64,000 bases of DNA from Tragulus kanchil (lineage: Eukaryota; Chordata; Mammalia; Artiodactyla; Tragulidae), in NCBI GenBank assembly GCA_022376925.1, contig JAIOJX010000024.1, positions 168,299,608 to 168,363,607 of the forward strand, read 5' to 3'. The notes under the pieces were generated by a model that was not told the DNA's origin, searched no databases, and saw only the letters and a program-made list of their open reading frames with translations. This document shows, piece by piece, positions 1 through 11,578 of the stretch (positions are counted from its first letter, which is position 1; each line of letters opens with the position of its first letter). The position numbers and the translations under genes are program-made.

Positions 1-329
1 AGCCATACAAACAACAAAGTACGTATTTTTACAAACACCATTCCCTAAATTTTAGGGAGCTAGTAACCTAAGAACGGAGTCTGTTTATTCTACGAGTAAC
101 TAGGCTCATTGGCGAGTTGACGAAATAAAAGAAAACGTGTTGGAAAAGTCAAGTGAAAAGCAATATGTTACCCAAACAAATCAACTGTCTTTAAACAAAA
201 CACGTTTTTCTTTCCTTTGCAATCAAGAGAAGTATGTCAGCAATAAAAGCGCACGTAATTAACATCAATCTCATCTCTTATGCCATGGTCAAAAATAGTC
301 TCTGCACTCCTGCCTGTATGGTAACCAGT

Positions 330-560
330 GAACTGCAGAACTTGCTGTGAGGCGCGCTCAGTGAAGCACCCAACTCCGCTCGTGGCAGATGGAAATGAGG
401 TTTATTTAGGCTGGCGCCTGCGACCACCCGCAAGGAACTAAGTTTCCTGCGAGGGCCCCACTGGAGGTAAAGGGCGGTTTTTAAAGGCTGAACCAAGCAA
501 TGGCGCAAGACGCTCCCCTTTGATTGGGATTGGCTACACATGCGCATTCCCTCTTAACCA
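330..560 (-). mobile_element. ERV LTR fragment (probable)
   Basis: On the minus strand: TTTAAAAA box-like element, then AATAAA within CCTAAATAAACCTC, followed by a GC-rich stretch ending CTTCACTGAGCGCGCC. This order resembles U3/R/U5 of a ruminant endogenous retroviral LTR. No coding retroviral genes are present. Confidence 0.45.
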
Positions 561-794
561 TCAGAATAGTCTAGGGGCCTCTTCGTAAATTGCAGTCAAT
601 GACGATTTAACAGAAAACAATGCTAACAGAGAGGAATCTTACAGATGTCACTAATCAGTAACCACCAGTAAACCATTTTGCATTCCCTTTTACAAACTCT
701 TAAGATTTCCTGAGAGTTTGGAAGAATTTCCGCATAAAGCCTCAAGAACGTTCTCTGAGCTATCACAGACACCTGCTGCCAGTGTGCTCCGACC

Positions 795-1460
795 GTGGCT
801 CCCAAAGTGGAAATGTCTGCATGCAAAAGCACTGGTGCCCAGGGCGCGGTAACGGGGCGAAGGCCGCCCCCGCAGGCCCCCCACCCCCCGACTGGGACAC
901 ATTCCCCTCCGCGGGGATTAGGGAGCTGGGAAAGTAAGGGGGAGCCGGGGGAACGACGCTTCTCACCCGCACCCACTCGGCCGCCGTCCTCCCTCCCGCG
1001 CCCCGCTGCACAGGGGACTTACAGCTCCGGTCTCGACAGGGCCAGCTTCTGAAGCGAGCTGATAACGGGGGGCAGCAGCCGCGGGCACGGCTCGAGCCAG
1101 TGGGGCCCCCTCTGCAGGACACCAGGCCGCGGCCCAGACTGCGGCAGCCTCTGAACTGCCCCAGAAGATTCGAAGAGAAGACGCGTTGGACGCCGCACGC
1201 CAGGTTCAGCCGGGAAAAACGCTGCCCGGACGCTAAATACAGGAGACTAGCTAATAAGGTTCAGGTGTTTCCGGACCCCACGCCCCGCCTCCAGGCAAGC
1301 CCCGCCCAGGCACGCGGGGGCGGGACTGCGACGTTACCAAGGAGAGGCGGTGCACTTCCCCGGAGCCTGCGTGCTGCCCGCGAGGAAGCAGAGGGCGCCA
1401 TCTTTGGTGCGGGCAAGAGAAAAAGTGGGCGGGGAACGGGGCTGCGGGTTTCGTTGAATC
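795..1460. promoter_or_regulatory. CpG island, putative promoter (copy A)
   Basis: Dense CpG and GC boxes (GGGGCGGGAC, GTGGGCGGGG), no TATA box, and GAGGGCGCCATCTTTGG, a YY1-type core, at about 1390-1407. On the minus strand a good splice donor (GAGCT|GTAAGT) lies near 1016-1026, so a minus-strand first exon is possible; in-frame sequence upstream of it lacks an ATG that I could find. No gene recognised. It lies about 10 kb past the end of DMXL2. Confidence 0.55.
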
Positions 1461-1705
1461 TCTTGTTGGTGTAGTTACTTCTCTTTGGCTAATCTGCGAC
1501 TGAATTGCTTCTTTTGAAGCCGGTCTCCGAGTTGCAGATAGATTCATTCCCTAGTTGGTCTGGTTTTTTCCCTACCTACTTCTGCTTCTGCCTTTATGTT
1601 CCTGAAAAGCTACTGTGTTCTTTCATGGAGTATCTGTTTTTCCCTCCAGTCTCTTTGTTGTCTATTTTTACCCTTAGGAGAATCAACAAAATCCTTATTG
1701 TCGGG

Positions 1706-1830
1706 GATTATGTATACCTGTAAACAAGAAAACTCTGTAAAACGTATAACAATAACCGCTGTACACCAAGCTAATGCAATGTTGTAAAACAAATATACCC
1801 CAATTAAAAAAATTTTTAAATCCTTGTTGT
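1706..1830 (+). mobile_element. L1 3' tail (three copies)
   Basis: ACCTGTAAACAAGAAAACTC ... GCTGTACACCAAGCTAATGC ... ATACCCCAATTAAAAAAA. Repeated at 2908-3035 and 3993-4120 by D1 and D2. Confidence 0.75.
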
Positions 1831-1994
1831 CCAGGGGGCCCTCAAGTTAGAAATTTCCCCAAAATGTTTTTTTAAAACAAAACCTTGCATTCCTTTTACA
1901 AACTCTTAAGATTTCCTGAGAGTTTGGAAGAATTTCCATAAAGCCTCAAGAACGTTCTCTGAGCTATCACAGACACCTGCTGCCAGTGTGCTCC

Positions 1995-2660
1995 GACCGT
2001 GGCTCCCAAAGTGGAAATGTCTGCATGCAAAAGCACTGGTGCCCAGGGCGCGTAACGGGGCGAAGGCCGCCCCCGCAGGCCCCCACCCCGACTGGGACAC
2101 ATTCCCCTCCGCGGGGATTAGGGAGCTGGGAAAGTAAGGGGGAGCCGGGGGGACGACGCTTCTCACCCGCACCCACTCGGCCGCCGTCCCCCCTCCCGCG
2201 CCCCGCTGCACAGGGGACTTACAGCTCCGGTCTCGACAGGGCCAGCTTCTGAAGCGAGCTGATAACGGGGGGCAGCAGCCGCGGGCACGGCTCGAGCCAG
2301 TGGGGCCCCCTCTGCAGGACACCAGGCCGCGGCCCAGACTGCGGCAGCCTCTGAACTGCCCCAGAAGATTCGAAGAGAAGACGCGTTGGACGCCGCACGC
2401 CAGGTTCAGCCGGGAAAAACGCTGCCCGGACGCTAAATACAGGAGACTAGCTAATAAGGTTCAGGTGTTTCCGGACCCCACGCCCCGCCTCCAGGCAAGC
2501 CCCGCCCAGGCACGCGGGGGCGGGACTGCGACGTTACCAAGGAGAGGCGGTGCACTTCCCCGGAGCCTGCGTGCTGCCCGCGAGGAAGCAGAGGGCGCCA
2601 TCTTTGGTGCGGGCAAGAGAAAAAGTGGGCGGGGAACGGGGCTGCGGGTTTCGTTGAATC
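1995..2660. promoter_or_regulatory. CpG island, copy B
   Basis: Repeat of 795-1460 within D1, with the same GC boxes and YY1-type core at offset 1200. Probably not an independent island. Confidence 0.5.
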
Positions 2661-2777
2661 TCTTGTTGGTGTAGTTACTTCTCTTTGGCTAATCTGCGAC
2701 TGAATTGCTTCTTTTGAAGCCGGTCTCCGAGTTGCAGATAGATTCATTCCCTAGTTGGTCTGGTTTTTTCCCTACCT

Positions 2778-4948
2778 ACTTCTGCTTCTGCCTTTATGTT
2801 CCTGAAAAGCTACTGTGTTCTTTCATGGAGTATCTGTTTTTCCCTCCAGTCTCTTTGTTGTCTATTTTTACCCTTAGGAGAATCAACAAAATCCTTATTG
2901 TCGGGGATTATGTATACCTGTAAACAAGAAAACTCTGTAAAAACGTATAACAATAACTTCGCTGTACACCCGAAGCTAATGCAATGTTGTAAAACAAATA
3001 TACCCCAATTAAAAAAAATTTTTTTTTTAAATCCTTGTTGTCCAGGTGTGTGGTTCAATCACCTCAAGTTAGAAATTTCCAACTTTGCCACATATGTGTG
3101 CATAAGTTTAACCATTTGTAAATTCTAAAAATGAACTGCAGTGTAAGGTAGTGAAGTGTAGCATTGGCTTTGGAGTTCTCCGTTAAAATAAGATATTTTT
3201 CTCTTGATGTACACAAACATAGACAACATAGCCCCTGGGAAGGGGCTGCTGAGGCTCTCGGCAGAAGGGCCCCCTAGAAAGAGAAAAGGGGAAACTCATC
3301 AATATCCTGCGAGCTGCGTCGAGAGAAAACACCGTCTAGAAAAGAAGCCTCGTGAGTGCAATTCCTGAGAGCAGCCGCCAAGCCGGGTGCACACTCCTCC
3401 CCTGTGTCGAGGTGAGAGGGTGGGGCCGGGGCTGCGCTCCCAGGACAGGGCCCCGTCTTCCCGCGCGCTCTTTCATGGGCTCCCAGGGCCGGAGGAGAGG
3501 CCCTCGGGCTGAGCACCTGCTCTTTCCACCTGCTCCTTCAAGAGCTGTTCACCGAAGACCGCGCATCTGGCGGTGGAGCCGGCTGCACGACCTTGAGGCG
3601 CCTACAGACTCCACTGTAGGCGGGGTTCAACTTCCTGTAGGGGTTCAACTTCCCCTCTGGTGGCACTGAGGAGCTGGGAGGGCGTGAGAGGTGGCCTTCT
3701 GCTACATCCGCCATTGCTTACAGTAAACAAGGGAACAGGAAAGAAAGCAGGATTGGCCCCAGGGGGCGAGGTGCAAATGAAAAGAAATGATTTCATAAAA
3801 CCCAGGTGCTTGCGTCTTCCCGTACATAGAAGGTCGCTAAATCTTTTCATGTGAGAGATTAAACTTCTGCTTCTGCCTTTATGTTCCTGAAAAGCTACTG
3901 TGTTCTTTCATGGAGTATCTGTTTTTCCCTCCAGTCTCTTTGTTGTCTATTTTTACCCTTAGGAGAATCAACAAAATCCTTATTGTCGGGGATTATGTAT
4001 ACCTGTAAACAAGAAAACTCTGTAAAAACGTATAACAATAACTTCGCTGTACACCCGAAGCTAATGCAATGTTGTAAAACAAATATACCCCAATTAAAAA
4101 AAATTTTTTTTTTAAATCCTTGTTGTCCAGGTGTGTGGTTCAATCACCTCAAGTTAGAAATTTCCAACTTTGCCACATATGTGTGCATAAGTTTAACCAT
4201 TTGTAAATTCTAAAAATGAACTGCAGTGTAAGGTAGTGAAGTGTAGCATTGGCTTTGGAGTTCTCCGTTAAAATAAGATATTTTTCTCTTGATGTACACA
4301 AACATAGACAACATAGCCCCTGGGAAGGGGCTGCTGAGGCTCTCGGCAGAAGGGCCCCCTAGAAAGAGAAAAGGGGAAACTCATCAATATCCTGCGAGCT
4401 GCGTCGAGAGAAAACACCGTCTAGAAAAGAAGCCTCGTGAGTGCAATTCCTGAGAGCAGCCGCCAAGCCGGGTGCACACTCCTCCCCTGTGTCGAGGTGA
4501 GAGGGTGGGGCCGGGGCTGCGCTCCCAGGACAGGGCCCCGTCTTCCCGCGCGCTCTTTCATGGGCTCCCAGGGCCGGAGGAGAGGCCCTCGGGCTGAGCA
4601 CCTGCTCTTTCCACCTGCTCCTTCAAGAGCTGTTCACCGAAGACCGCGCATCTGGCGGTGGAGCCGGCTGCACGACCTTGAGGCGCCTACAGACTCCACT
4701 GTAGGCGGGGTTCAACTTCCTGTAGGGGTTCAACTTCCCCTCTGGTGGCACTGAGGAGCTGGGAGGGCGTGAGAGGTGGCCTTCTGCTACATCCGCCATT
4801 GCTTACAGTAAACAAGGGAACAGGAAAGAAAGCAGGATTGGCCCCAGGGGGCGAGGTGCAAATGAAAAGAAATGATTTCATAAAACCCAGGTGCTTGCGT
4901 CTTCCCGTACATAGAAGGTCGCTAAATCTTTTCATGTGAGAGATTAAA
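2778..4948. repeat. Tandem duplication D2 (period 1085)
   Basis: Copy A 2778-3866, copy B 3863-4948. It overlaps copy B of D1, so 2781-3080 exists three times. Clean join sharing AACTT. Confidence 0.93.
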
Positions 4949-5271
4949 CTTTTTCTAATGTACAGTGAGCTTTGACTATTCAGCTTACTTGTCCCTTGCT
5001 GCAAAGCGTGTATAAAACCTGGTTCCTCGTCTGCCTCCTCGATGTGAGCTCTCTTGGGGTCACCTGAGATGCTGTCTTCTCTGCTCAGGCTACATTCCCA
5101 CACAATGAAGCCTAACGCTCACCTTTTAGGTTGCGCATGTTTTTTCCAGTCAACATGCACTATATTTACAGAAAGGAACTGCTCTGGCGGTGAGCGCAAA
5201 GCGCGATATAAGAGTTTGTTGTCACTGCTGCTGATCACCACCCAAGCAGTAAAAACAAACCGGAGGGCTTC

Positions 5272-5425
5272 GGCTTCCCTGGTGGCTCAGTGAGAAAGAA
5301 TCTGCCTGCCAGTGCGGAAGACACGGGTTCGATGCCTGATCCAGGAAGATCCCACGTGCCACAGAGCAACCAAGTCTCTAAGCCACAACTACGGAGCCCG
5401 TGCTCTAGAGCCCAGGAGCTGCATC
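5272..5425 (+). mobile_element. CHR-type SINE, truncated
   Basis: Starts GGCTTCCCTGGTGGCTCAG, B box GGGTTCGATGCC, then GGAAGATCCCACGTGCC; 3' part replaced by LTR sequence. Confidence 0.8.
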
Positions 5426-5429
5426 TGTG

Positions 5430-5635
5430 TCTGCTTGAGGGGGGCGGTCTTCTACCAGCCTATAGATCTTGCTGCCCACTCAATAGAGAACAGAGCAGAG
5501 CTTTCCTGCCTCCCCACTTGCACCGCTTACAAGTACCCTATCCTAATAAATCCTCTTCTTGCCTATCACTCTGCCTCTTGCTGAATTCCTTCTGCGTTGA
5601 GGCACGAAGAACCTGAGCCTCAGAGGGTCCAGACG
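5430..5635 (+). mobile_element. ERV LTR 3' part (R-U5)
   Basis: Contains CCTAATAAATCC (poly(A) signal) followed by GAATTCCTTCTGCGTTGAGG and GAAGAACCTGAGCC, typical of class I ruminant LTR ends. Truncated at its 5' side next to a SINE. No viral genes follow. Confidence 0.5.
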
Positions 5636-5639
5636 TTGG

Positions 5640-5960
5640 GTGAGTGCTGGATTAAGTCCTGGCCACGTGGGTGAGTGCTGGATTAAGTCCCGGCCACGTG
5701 GGTTCGAGACCCAGACAGGGTTTTGGCTGGAATTGAGTCCTGAGTACATGGGTTCAAGTCAAATGAGGGTTTTGGCTGAGGTGAAGCCTTAGCCACGTGG
5801 ATTCGAGTCCCAAACCAGGTTTCAGCTAGGTTGAAGCCCCAGCCGTGTGGGTTCAAGTCCCAAACAGGGTTTTGGCTGGAATTCAAGCTCCAGCCACGTG
5901 GGTTCAAGTCCCAAGCAGGGTTCGATCAGGTCTAGGCCCCGGGTTCAAGTCTCAAATCAA
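5640..5960 (+). repeat. Degenerate ~50-bp tandem array after LTR
   Basis: Five to six diverged units of about 50 bp, each with a core like GCCACGTGGGTTCAAGTCCC followed by CAGGGTTTTGGCT. The GGTTCRAGTCC core resembles a tRNA B box or retroviral leader sequence, and several units hold an E-box CACGTG (near 5663, 5695, 5795, 5897). Probably an expanded ERV leader. Confidence 0.65.
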
Positions 5961-6124
5961 GGGAAAACCCTTTCAGAAACAAATGTCAATAACACTGCCA
6001 AATTGCTTTAAGATATATCATAGGCCCCATTCAGAAGTCACTTTTTAAATCCTTGGAGGAACATTCCCCCATCGTGGCTTCGCAAGTACTTTTGGGGCTG
6101 GGGGGCAGGTTGGGGGGAGGGAGC

Positions 6125-6410
6125 GGGCGGGCCACTTCTATTGGTCTTTCATTTCTCTGTTTTCATCCATCTTTGTTCTCTGGCCCGTGTGGGCCTCCAT
6201 CGCGGTGGCCTCTGTCGTCGCTAACTCAAGGAAGAGCCATGTGCCACAGACGAGCAGCTCGACCAGTGTGTCTGACTATGAGCCAGCGCTCTGGAGTGCG
6301 CGTACCCAGAGTCAGTGCTCGGCAGTGAGAGGCCACTGAAATGGGAGGCCAACACAGGCCAAAAATAAAGACGGATGAAAATAAATGGATAAAGATTCAA
6401 TAAAAGAGGC
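6125..6410. mobile_element. CHR-like SINE inverted pair
   Basis: 6130-6215 is the 3' part of the SINE in minus orientation; 6280-6410 is the 3' part in plus orientation, ending ACGGATGAAAATAAATGG. The arms are largely complementary, so the locus can fold back. Confidence 0.7.
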
Positions 6411-6579
6411 CTAAATTTTTTTTAAAAAAGGTAAAAAAAAAAACCCAAGACCCAACACCTACTTTAAAACCACAGATTAAAAGTAAACGAATGAAGAAAG
6501 ATAAACTAGCCTAACACAAATAGAAAGAAAACTAAAGCAGCTATGTTAATCTCAGACAAAACAGACTTCATGACAAGTG

Positions 6580-7100
6580 AAACATATCCGCTTTTTCAGA
6601 TTGTTTTCCCATATAGGCCATTACAGAGCACCGGTGACCGCTGCCCGTCCTATGCAGTTGGTCCCCGTTGGTTCTGTATTCTATACACAGTAGTCTGTGT
6701 GGATCAGTCCCAATCTTCCAGTTTTTCCCTACTCTCCCTTACTCCCTGGTAACAGATGCAACTCTACTTCTGTTTCGTAAGAAGTTCATTTATACCCTTT
6801 TTGAGATTCCTCATGAAAGCACTATCATACGATATTTGTCTTTCTCTGACTTCACTCAGTATGACGATCTCTAGGTCCAGACATGTTCCTGCAAATGTGT
6901 TTTGATTTTTTTGGCTGAGTAATATTTCACTGTATATACCACGTCGTCTTCATCCATTCCTCTCTTGAAGAACATTTCAGTTGCTTCCATGTTCTGGATG
7001 CTGTGAAACAGTGCTGCAGTTCACACTGGGGTGCATGCATCCTTCTGAGTGATACTTTTCTCTGGATATATGTCCAGGAGTGGTATCACCTCCCACAGAT
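6580..7100 (-). mobile_element. L1 3' end, minus orientation
   Basis: Reads as the reverse complement of L1 3' UTR and ORF2 end (TTCCCATATAGGCCATTACA; GAGTAATATTTCACTG; GGTGCATGCATCCTTCTGA). Degraded, no open ORF2. Copy at 7704-8224. Confidence 0.8.
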
Positions 7101-7109
7101 CCAACGGCC

Positions 7110-7480
7110 ATCATCAAACGTGCTACAGAGGGCGTGGTGCAAAGGGAACCCTCCTACACTGCTGGGCCAGAATGGAAACTGGTGCAGACACTATGGAGAA
7201 GTATATGGAGATTCCTTAAAAAACTAAACACAGATTTAACACATATGATTCTGCAATCCCACTCCGGACATACATCCAGAAAGCTCTAGTTTGAAAAGAT
7301 ACATACACCCAGTATTCAGAGTAACAATGCTCACAACAGCCAAGATAAGGAAACAACCCTACGTGTCCATCGACAAATAATGGATAAAGAAGATACGGTT
7401 CATATACACAATGGACCACTACTCAGTCATGAAAAAGAATGAAATATTGCCATCTGCAGCAATACGGATGTGTCTCTTTC
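7110..7480 (+). mobile_element. L1 ORF2 3' end, plus orientation
   Basis: AAGGGAACCCTCCTACACTG through TGGTGCAGACACTATGGAGA to ACTCAGTCATGAAAAAGAAT, the end of ORF2, oppositely oriented to the adjacent L1 piece (5'-inversion or two insertions). Copies at 8234-8596 and 9443-9737. Confidence 0.8.
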
Positions 7481-8596
7481 GTGACCCCATGGACTGCACG
7501 GATGAAAATAAATGGATAAAGATTCAATAAAAGAGGCCAAAATTTACAAAAAAAGTAAAAAAAAAAACCCAAGACCCAACACCTACTTTAAAACCACAGA
7601 TTAAAAGTAAACGAATGAAGAAAGATAAACTAGCCTAACACAAATAGAAAGAAAACTAAAGCAGCTATGTTAATCTCAGACAAAACAGACTTCATGACAA
7701 GTGAAACATATCCGCTTTTTCAGATTGTTTTCCCATATAGGCCATTACAGAGCACCGGTGACCGCTGCCCGTCCTATGCAGTTGGTCCCCGTTGGTTCTG
7801 TATTCTATACACAGTAGTCTGTGTGGATCAGTCCCAATCTTCCAGTTTTTCCCTACTCTCCCTTACTCCCTGGTAACAGATGCAACTCTACTTCTGTTTC
7901 GTAAGAAGTTCATTTATACCCTTTTTGAGATTCCTCATGAAAGCACTATCATACGATATTTGTCTTTCTCTGACTTCACTCAGTATGACGATCTCTAGGT
8001 CCAGACATGTTCCTGCAAATGTGTTTTGATTTTTTTGGCTGAGTAATATTTCACTGTATATACCACGTCGTCTTCATCCATTCCTCTCTTGAAGAACATT
8101 TCAGTTGCTTCCATGTTCTGGATGCTGTGAAACAGTGCTGCAGTTCACACTGGGGTGCATGCATCCTTCTGAGTGATACTTTTCTCTGGATATATGTCCA
8201 GGAGTGGTATCACCTCCCACAGATCCAACGGCCATCATCAAACGTGCTACAGAGGGCGTGGTGCAAAGGGAACCCTCCTACACTGCTGGGCCAGAATGGA
8301 AACTGGTGCAGACACTATGGAGAAGTATATGGAGATTCCTTAAAAAACTAAACACAGATTTAACACATATGATTCTGCAATCCCACTCCGGACATACATC
8401 CAGAAAGCTCTAGTTTGAAAAGATACATACACCCAGTATTCAGAGTAACAATGCTCACAACAGCCAAGATAAGGAAACAACCCTACGTGTCCATCGACAA
8501 ATAATGGATAAAGAAGATACGGTTCATATACACAATGGACCACTACTCAGTCATGAAAAAGAATGAAATATTGCCATCTGCAGCAATACGGATGTG

Positions 8597-8788
8597 TCTC
8601 TTTCGTGACCCCATGGACTGCAGCCCAACAGGCTCCTCTGTCCAGAGGATTCTCCAGGCAAGAATACTGGGGAAACTTTTCCATTTCCTCCTCTAGGGGA
8701 CCTTCCCAACCCATGGATTGAATGCTTGTCTCCTGTGTCCCCCACACTGCAGATGAATTCTCTACCTGCTTAGCCATCGGGAAGGCCC
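8597..8788 (-). mobile_element. Bov-tA SINE (copy A)
   Basis: Antisense Bov-tA: CGTGACCCCATGGACTGCAG, TCCAGGCAAGAATACTGG, then AGCCATCGGGAAGGCC. Ruminant-specific family. Confidence 0.8.
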
Positions 8789-9737
8789 TGGTAAGTGCAC
8801 GTGCATGCTTACAATTTTGTCAAATTTGTGTTCCTATGCATTTAGGCATCCCCGCTCCTATTTTCTTCATCATTCCACATAAGCACCATCCCCAGCTCAG
8901 CGCCTTCACCAGCGTGGACACCAAAATCCACTCTCACTTCCGTCAACAAGAAAATACAGCACCCGTAGCTCTCACCCAGCTAAACCCCAAGACTCCACGC
9001 TTCTGTCACACTGCCTCTGTGTCCTGTTTCTGAGAATGGTTTATGATACAGAAGGCACTCGTAAATATTCGTAATTGAATGAGCCATCTAATATCTTAAA
9101 ACTTTGCTTAACTATTAGAAAATTCTTATTAAAGTTAAATGATCTCAACTGTTATGTTATCCAAAAAAGCCGTATCAAACTGAGGTAAAACTCTAACAAA
9201 TAACATTTATTTTTCTTTTACATATGTATTTCACAGCCCAAATATCACACTGCCTTCAGAGAAAGGTGCTTTTATGCCATTACATTTTACTATGTACCGC
9301 ACAGCCATGAAACATTCTCATTAACACGATGAGACGATTTGCTGGTAAACATTTAAACACACAGACATTGGTTTCAAAATTTCAAGAACATATTTGTTGG
9401 TCATAACCAAGAAGGACATCACAATGGGGACCCATGGGCAAAGCTGGTGCAGACACTATGGAGAAGTATATGGAGATTCCTTAAAAAACTAAACACAGAT
9501 TTAACACATATGATTCTGCAATCCCACTCCGGACATACATCCAGAAAGCTCTAGTTTGAAAAGATACATACACCCAGTATTCAGAGTAACAATGCTCACA
9601 ACAGCCAAGATAAGGAAACAACCCTACGTGTCCATCGACAAATAATGGATAAAGAAGATACGGTTCATATACACAATGGACCACTACTCAGTCATGAAAA
9701 AGAATGAAATATTGCCATCTGCAGCAATACGGATGTG

Positions 9738-9929
9738 TCTCTTTCGTGACCCCATGGACTGCAGCCCAACAGGCTCCTCTGTCCAGAGGATTCTCCAGGC
9801 AAGAATACTGGGGAAACTTTTCCATTTCCTCCTCTAGGGGACCTTCCCAACCCATGGATTGAATGCTTGTCTCCTGTGTCCCCCACACTGCAGATGAATT
9901 CTCTACCTGCTTAGCCATCGGGAAGGCCC
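9738..9929 (-). mobile_element. Bov-tA SINE (copy B)
   Basis: Same element as 8597-8788 through duplication D4, offset 1141. Confidence 0.8.
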
Positions 9930-10346
9930 TGGTAAGTGCACGTGCATGCTTACAATTTTGTCAAATTTGTGTTCCTATGCATTTAGGCATCCCCGCTCCT
10001 ATTTTCTTCATCATTCCACATAAGCACCATCCCCAGCTCAGCGCCTTCACCAGCGTGGACACCAAAATCCACTCTCACTTCCGTCAACAAGAAAATACAG
10101 CACCCGTAGCTCTCACCCAGCTAAACCCCAAGACTCCACGCTTCTGTCACACTGCCTCTGTGTCCTGTTTCTGAGAATGGTTTATGATACAGAAGGCACT
10201 CGTAAATATTCGTAATTGAATGAGCCATCTAATATCTTAAAACTTTGCTTAACTATTAGAAAATTCTTATTAAAGTTAAATGATCTCAACTGTTATGTTA
10301 TCCAAAAATGCCGTATCAAACTGAGGTAAAACTCTAACAAATAACA

Positions 10347-10352
10347 TTTATT
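10347..10352 (-). terminator. DMXL2: Candidate distal poly(A) signal AATAAA
   Basis: Reads AATAAA on the minus strand, followed downstream by TGTTATTTGTTAGAGTTTT, a U/GU-rich element. A duplicate of the same signal lies near 9206 because of the 8303-10556 tandem duplication. Confidence 0.5.
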
Positions 10353-11348
10353 TTTCTTTTACATATGTATTTCACAGCCCAAATATCACACTGCCTTCAG
10401 AGAAAGGTGCTTTTATGCCATTACATTTTACTATGTACCGCACAGCCATGAAACATTCTCATTAACACGATGAGACGATTTGCTGGTAAACATTTAAACA
10501 CACAGACATTGGTTTCAAAATTTCAAGAACATATTTGTTGGTCATAACCAAGAAGTACATCAAAATATGACAACATTGGCTACTATTTTTCAAGCAAATA
10601 ATATTTAACTCTGCATAGTTTATACAATAGGCTGTGGTAGTAAATAATATCACCAATCTCATCAACGAGTAACTGGCCACAAAAAGCCTAACATTCATTG
10701 TAGTTATGATACGAAATGCTCTACTGGTGTTGTTTCAACATATCCTTAAAATGCTGTGGGTGTGTAACTCCGAATACATGAAAAGAAAACGTACTAAACG
10801 GGACTAAAAAAAAGAAGTGCTGACTCCGCCTGTTTGGGGTAACTACAAATATGTCATGTCCACATATTACATTCCTAACATGAAGGCAAATATTTAAATA
10901 GAAAACCTCGCAGTCCAAAAACGGTGAATGTGCAAACTGTGAGGAAACAATGCATTTAAATTTGCACTCATTTGCAAATTACAGTACTAGCTCAGTATAA
11001 ACACTAACAGGAAAAAATATTCAGCAGGAAAGAACGGGAATGACCTCACAGCAGAGCACTCGTCACTGCGCACAGCTCCAGAGCTTAGCATGCTTCTGGT
11101 GACCGGGAGCTTCTAGCTCCTTAGGACTACCCTGCATTCGACACGGAGACCGCGGGCATGCTTCGATCAATGGTAAGAATAGGAAGAAAAACCCGAAACA
11201 GCAACATTTTCTTCCTTTATGTTGGGTAAAGGTCCTTCTCATTATAACAACTTAATTATAGGCGACCTTCTAACCTCAATTGTTTTCTGAATCAGGTTTG
11301 CTAAATGCTGTAAAGAAGAGCTACCCTTTATATAATACTAGGTTTTGC

Positions 11349-11354
11349 TTTATT
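11349..11354 (-). terminator. DMXL2: Candidate proximal poly(A) signal AATAAA
   Basis: Minus-strand AATAAA about 225 nt after the stop codon. The downstream sequence is not notably GU-rich, so this is the weaker candidate. Confidence 0.3.
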
Positions 11355-11578
11355 TAAGTATGTCAGCGTGGTGAAAGGTCACATGCAGTCACCCTACCAG
11401 CCCACGTCGGCAAAACTCAGCCTAACACTCAGCTCGGATCAGATTCAAATCCTACACAGAGATTCTCTGTACTGTTTTCAGTGGCTTAACAACTGCTTGG
11501 AAAGCAGAAATGCCTAAGAATTTCTGCAGGGTGTTTTGAACTGAAATGCTTATAAAAACAAAGCCCGAGCCTTTACGT

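Larger units (their letters stand above)
678..3080. repeat. Tandem duplication D1 (period about 1200)
   Basis: Copy A 678-1856, copy B 1887-3080; offset exactly 1200 over the centre. Copy B lacks single bases near its start (for example CGCATAAAG versus CATAAAG, GCGGTAACG versus GCGTAACG), and copy A degrades at its end with about 30 bp of filler. It contains the CpG island. Confidence 0.93.
6372..8622. repeat. Tandem duplication D3 (period about 1124)
   Basis: Copy A 6372-7498, copy B 7499-8622. Join at GGACTGCA|CGGATG. Copy B starts with small indels in an A/T run (6413-6440 versus 7540-7564). Duplicates L1 sequence. Confidence 0.92.
8303..10556. repeat. Tandem duplication D4 (period 1141)
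   Basis: Copy A 8303-9413, copy B 9444-10556, with about 30 bp of degraded filler (9414-9443) that looks like a noisy version of the following sequence. Duplicates an L1 end, a Bov-tA SINE and the distal end of the DMXL2 3' UTR. Confidence 0.92.
10330..11578 (-). other. DMXL2: DMXL2 3' UTR (probable)
   Basis: AT-rich non-coding sequence directly after the stop codon with no recognised repeat from 10556 to 11578. Two minus-strand AATAAA signals occur: 11349-11354 (about 225 nt after the stop) and 10347-10352 (about 1.23 kb), the latter followed by a T/GT-rich stretch. The distal one fits a long brain-type 3' UTR; which is used cannot be told from sequence. Confidence 0.6.

Noticed and set aside
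1100..1474. 124-codon ORF in the CpG island (and its copy at 2300-2674)
   Set aside because: Basic low-information composition, no recognisable domain; explained by GC content.
5640..5960. Possible CRISPR-like array
   Set aside because: Units are diverged, contiguous without unique spacers, in a mammalian genome next to an LTR; it is a degenerate tandem repeat.
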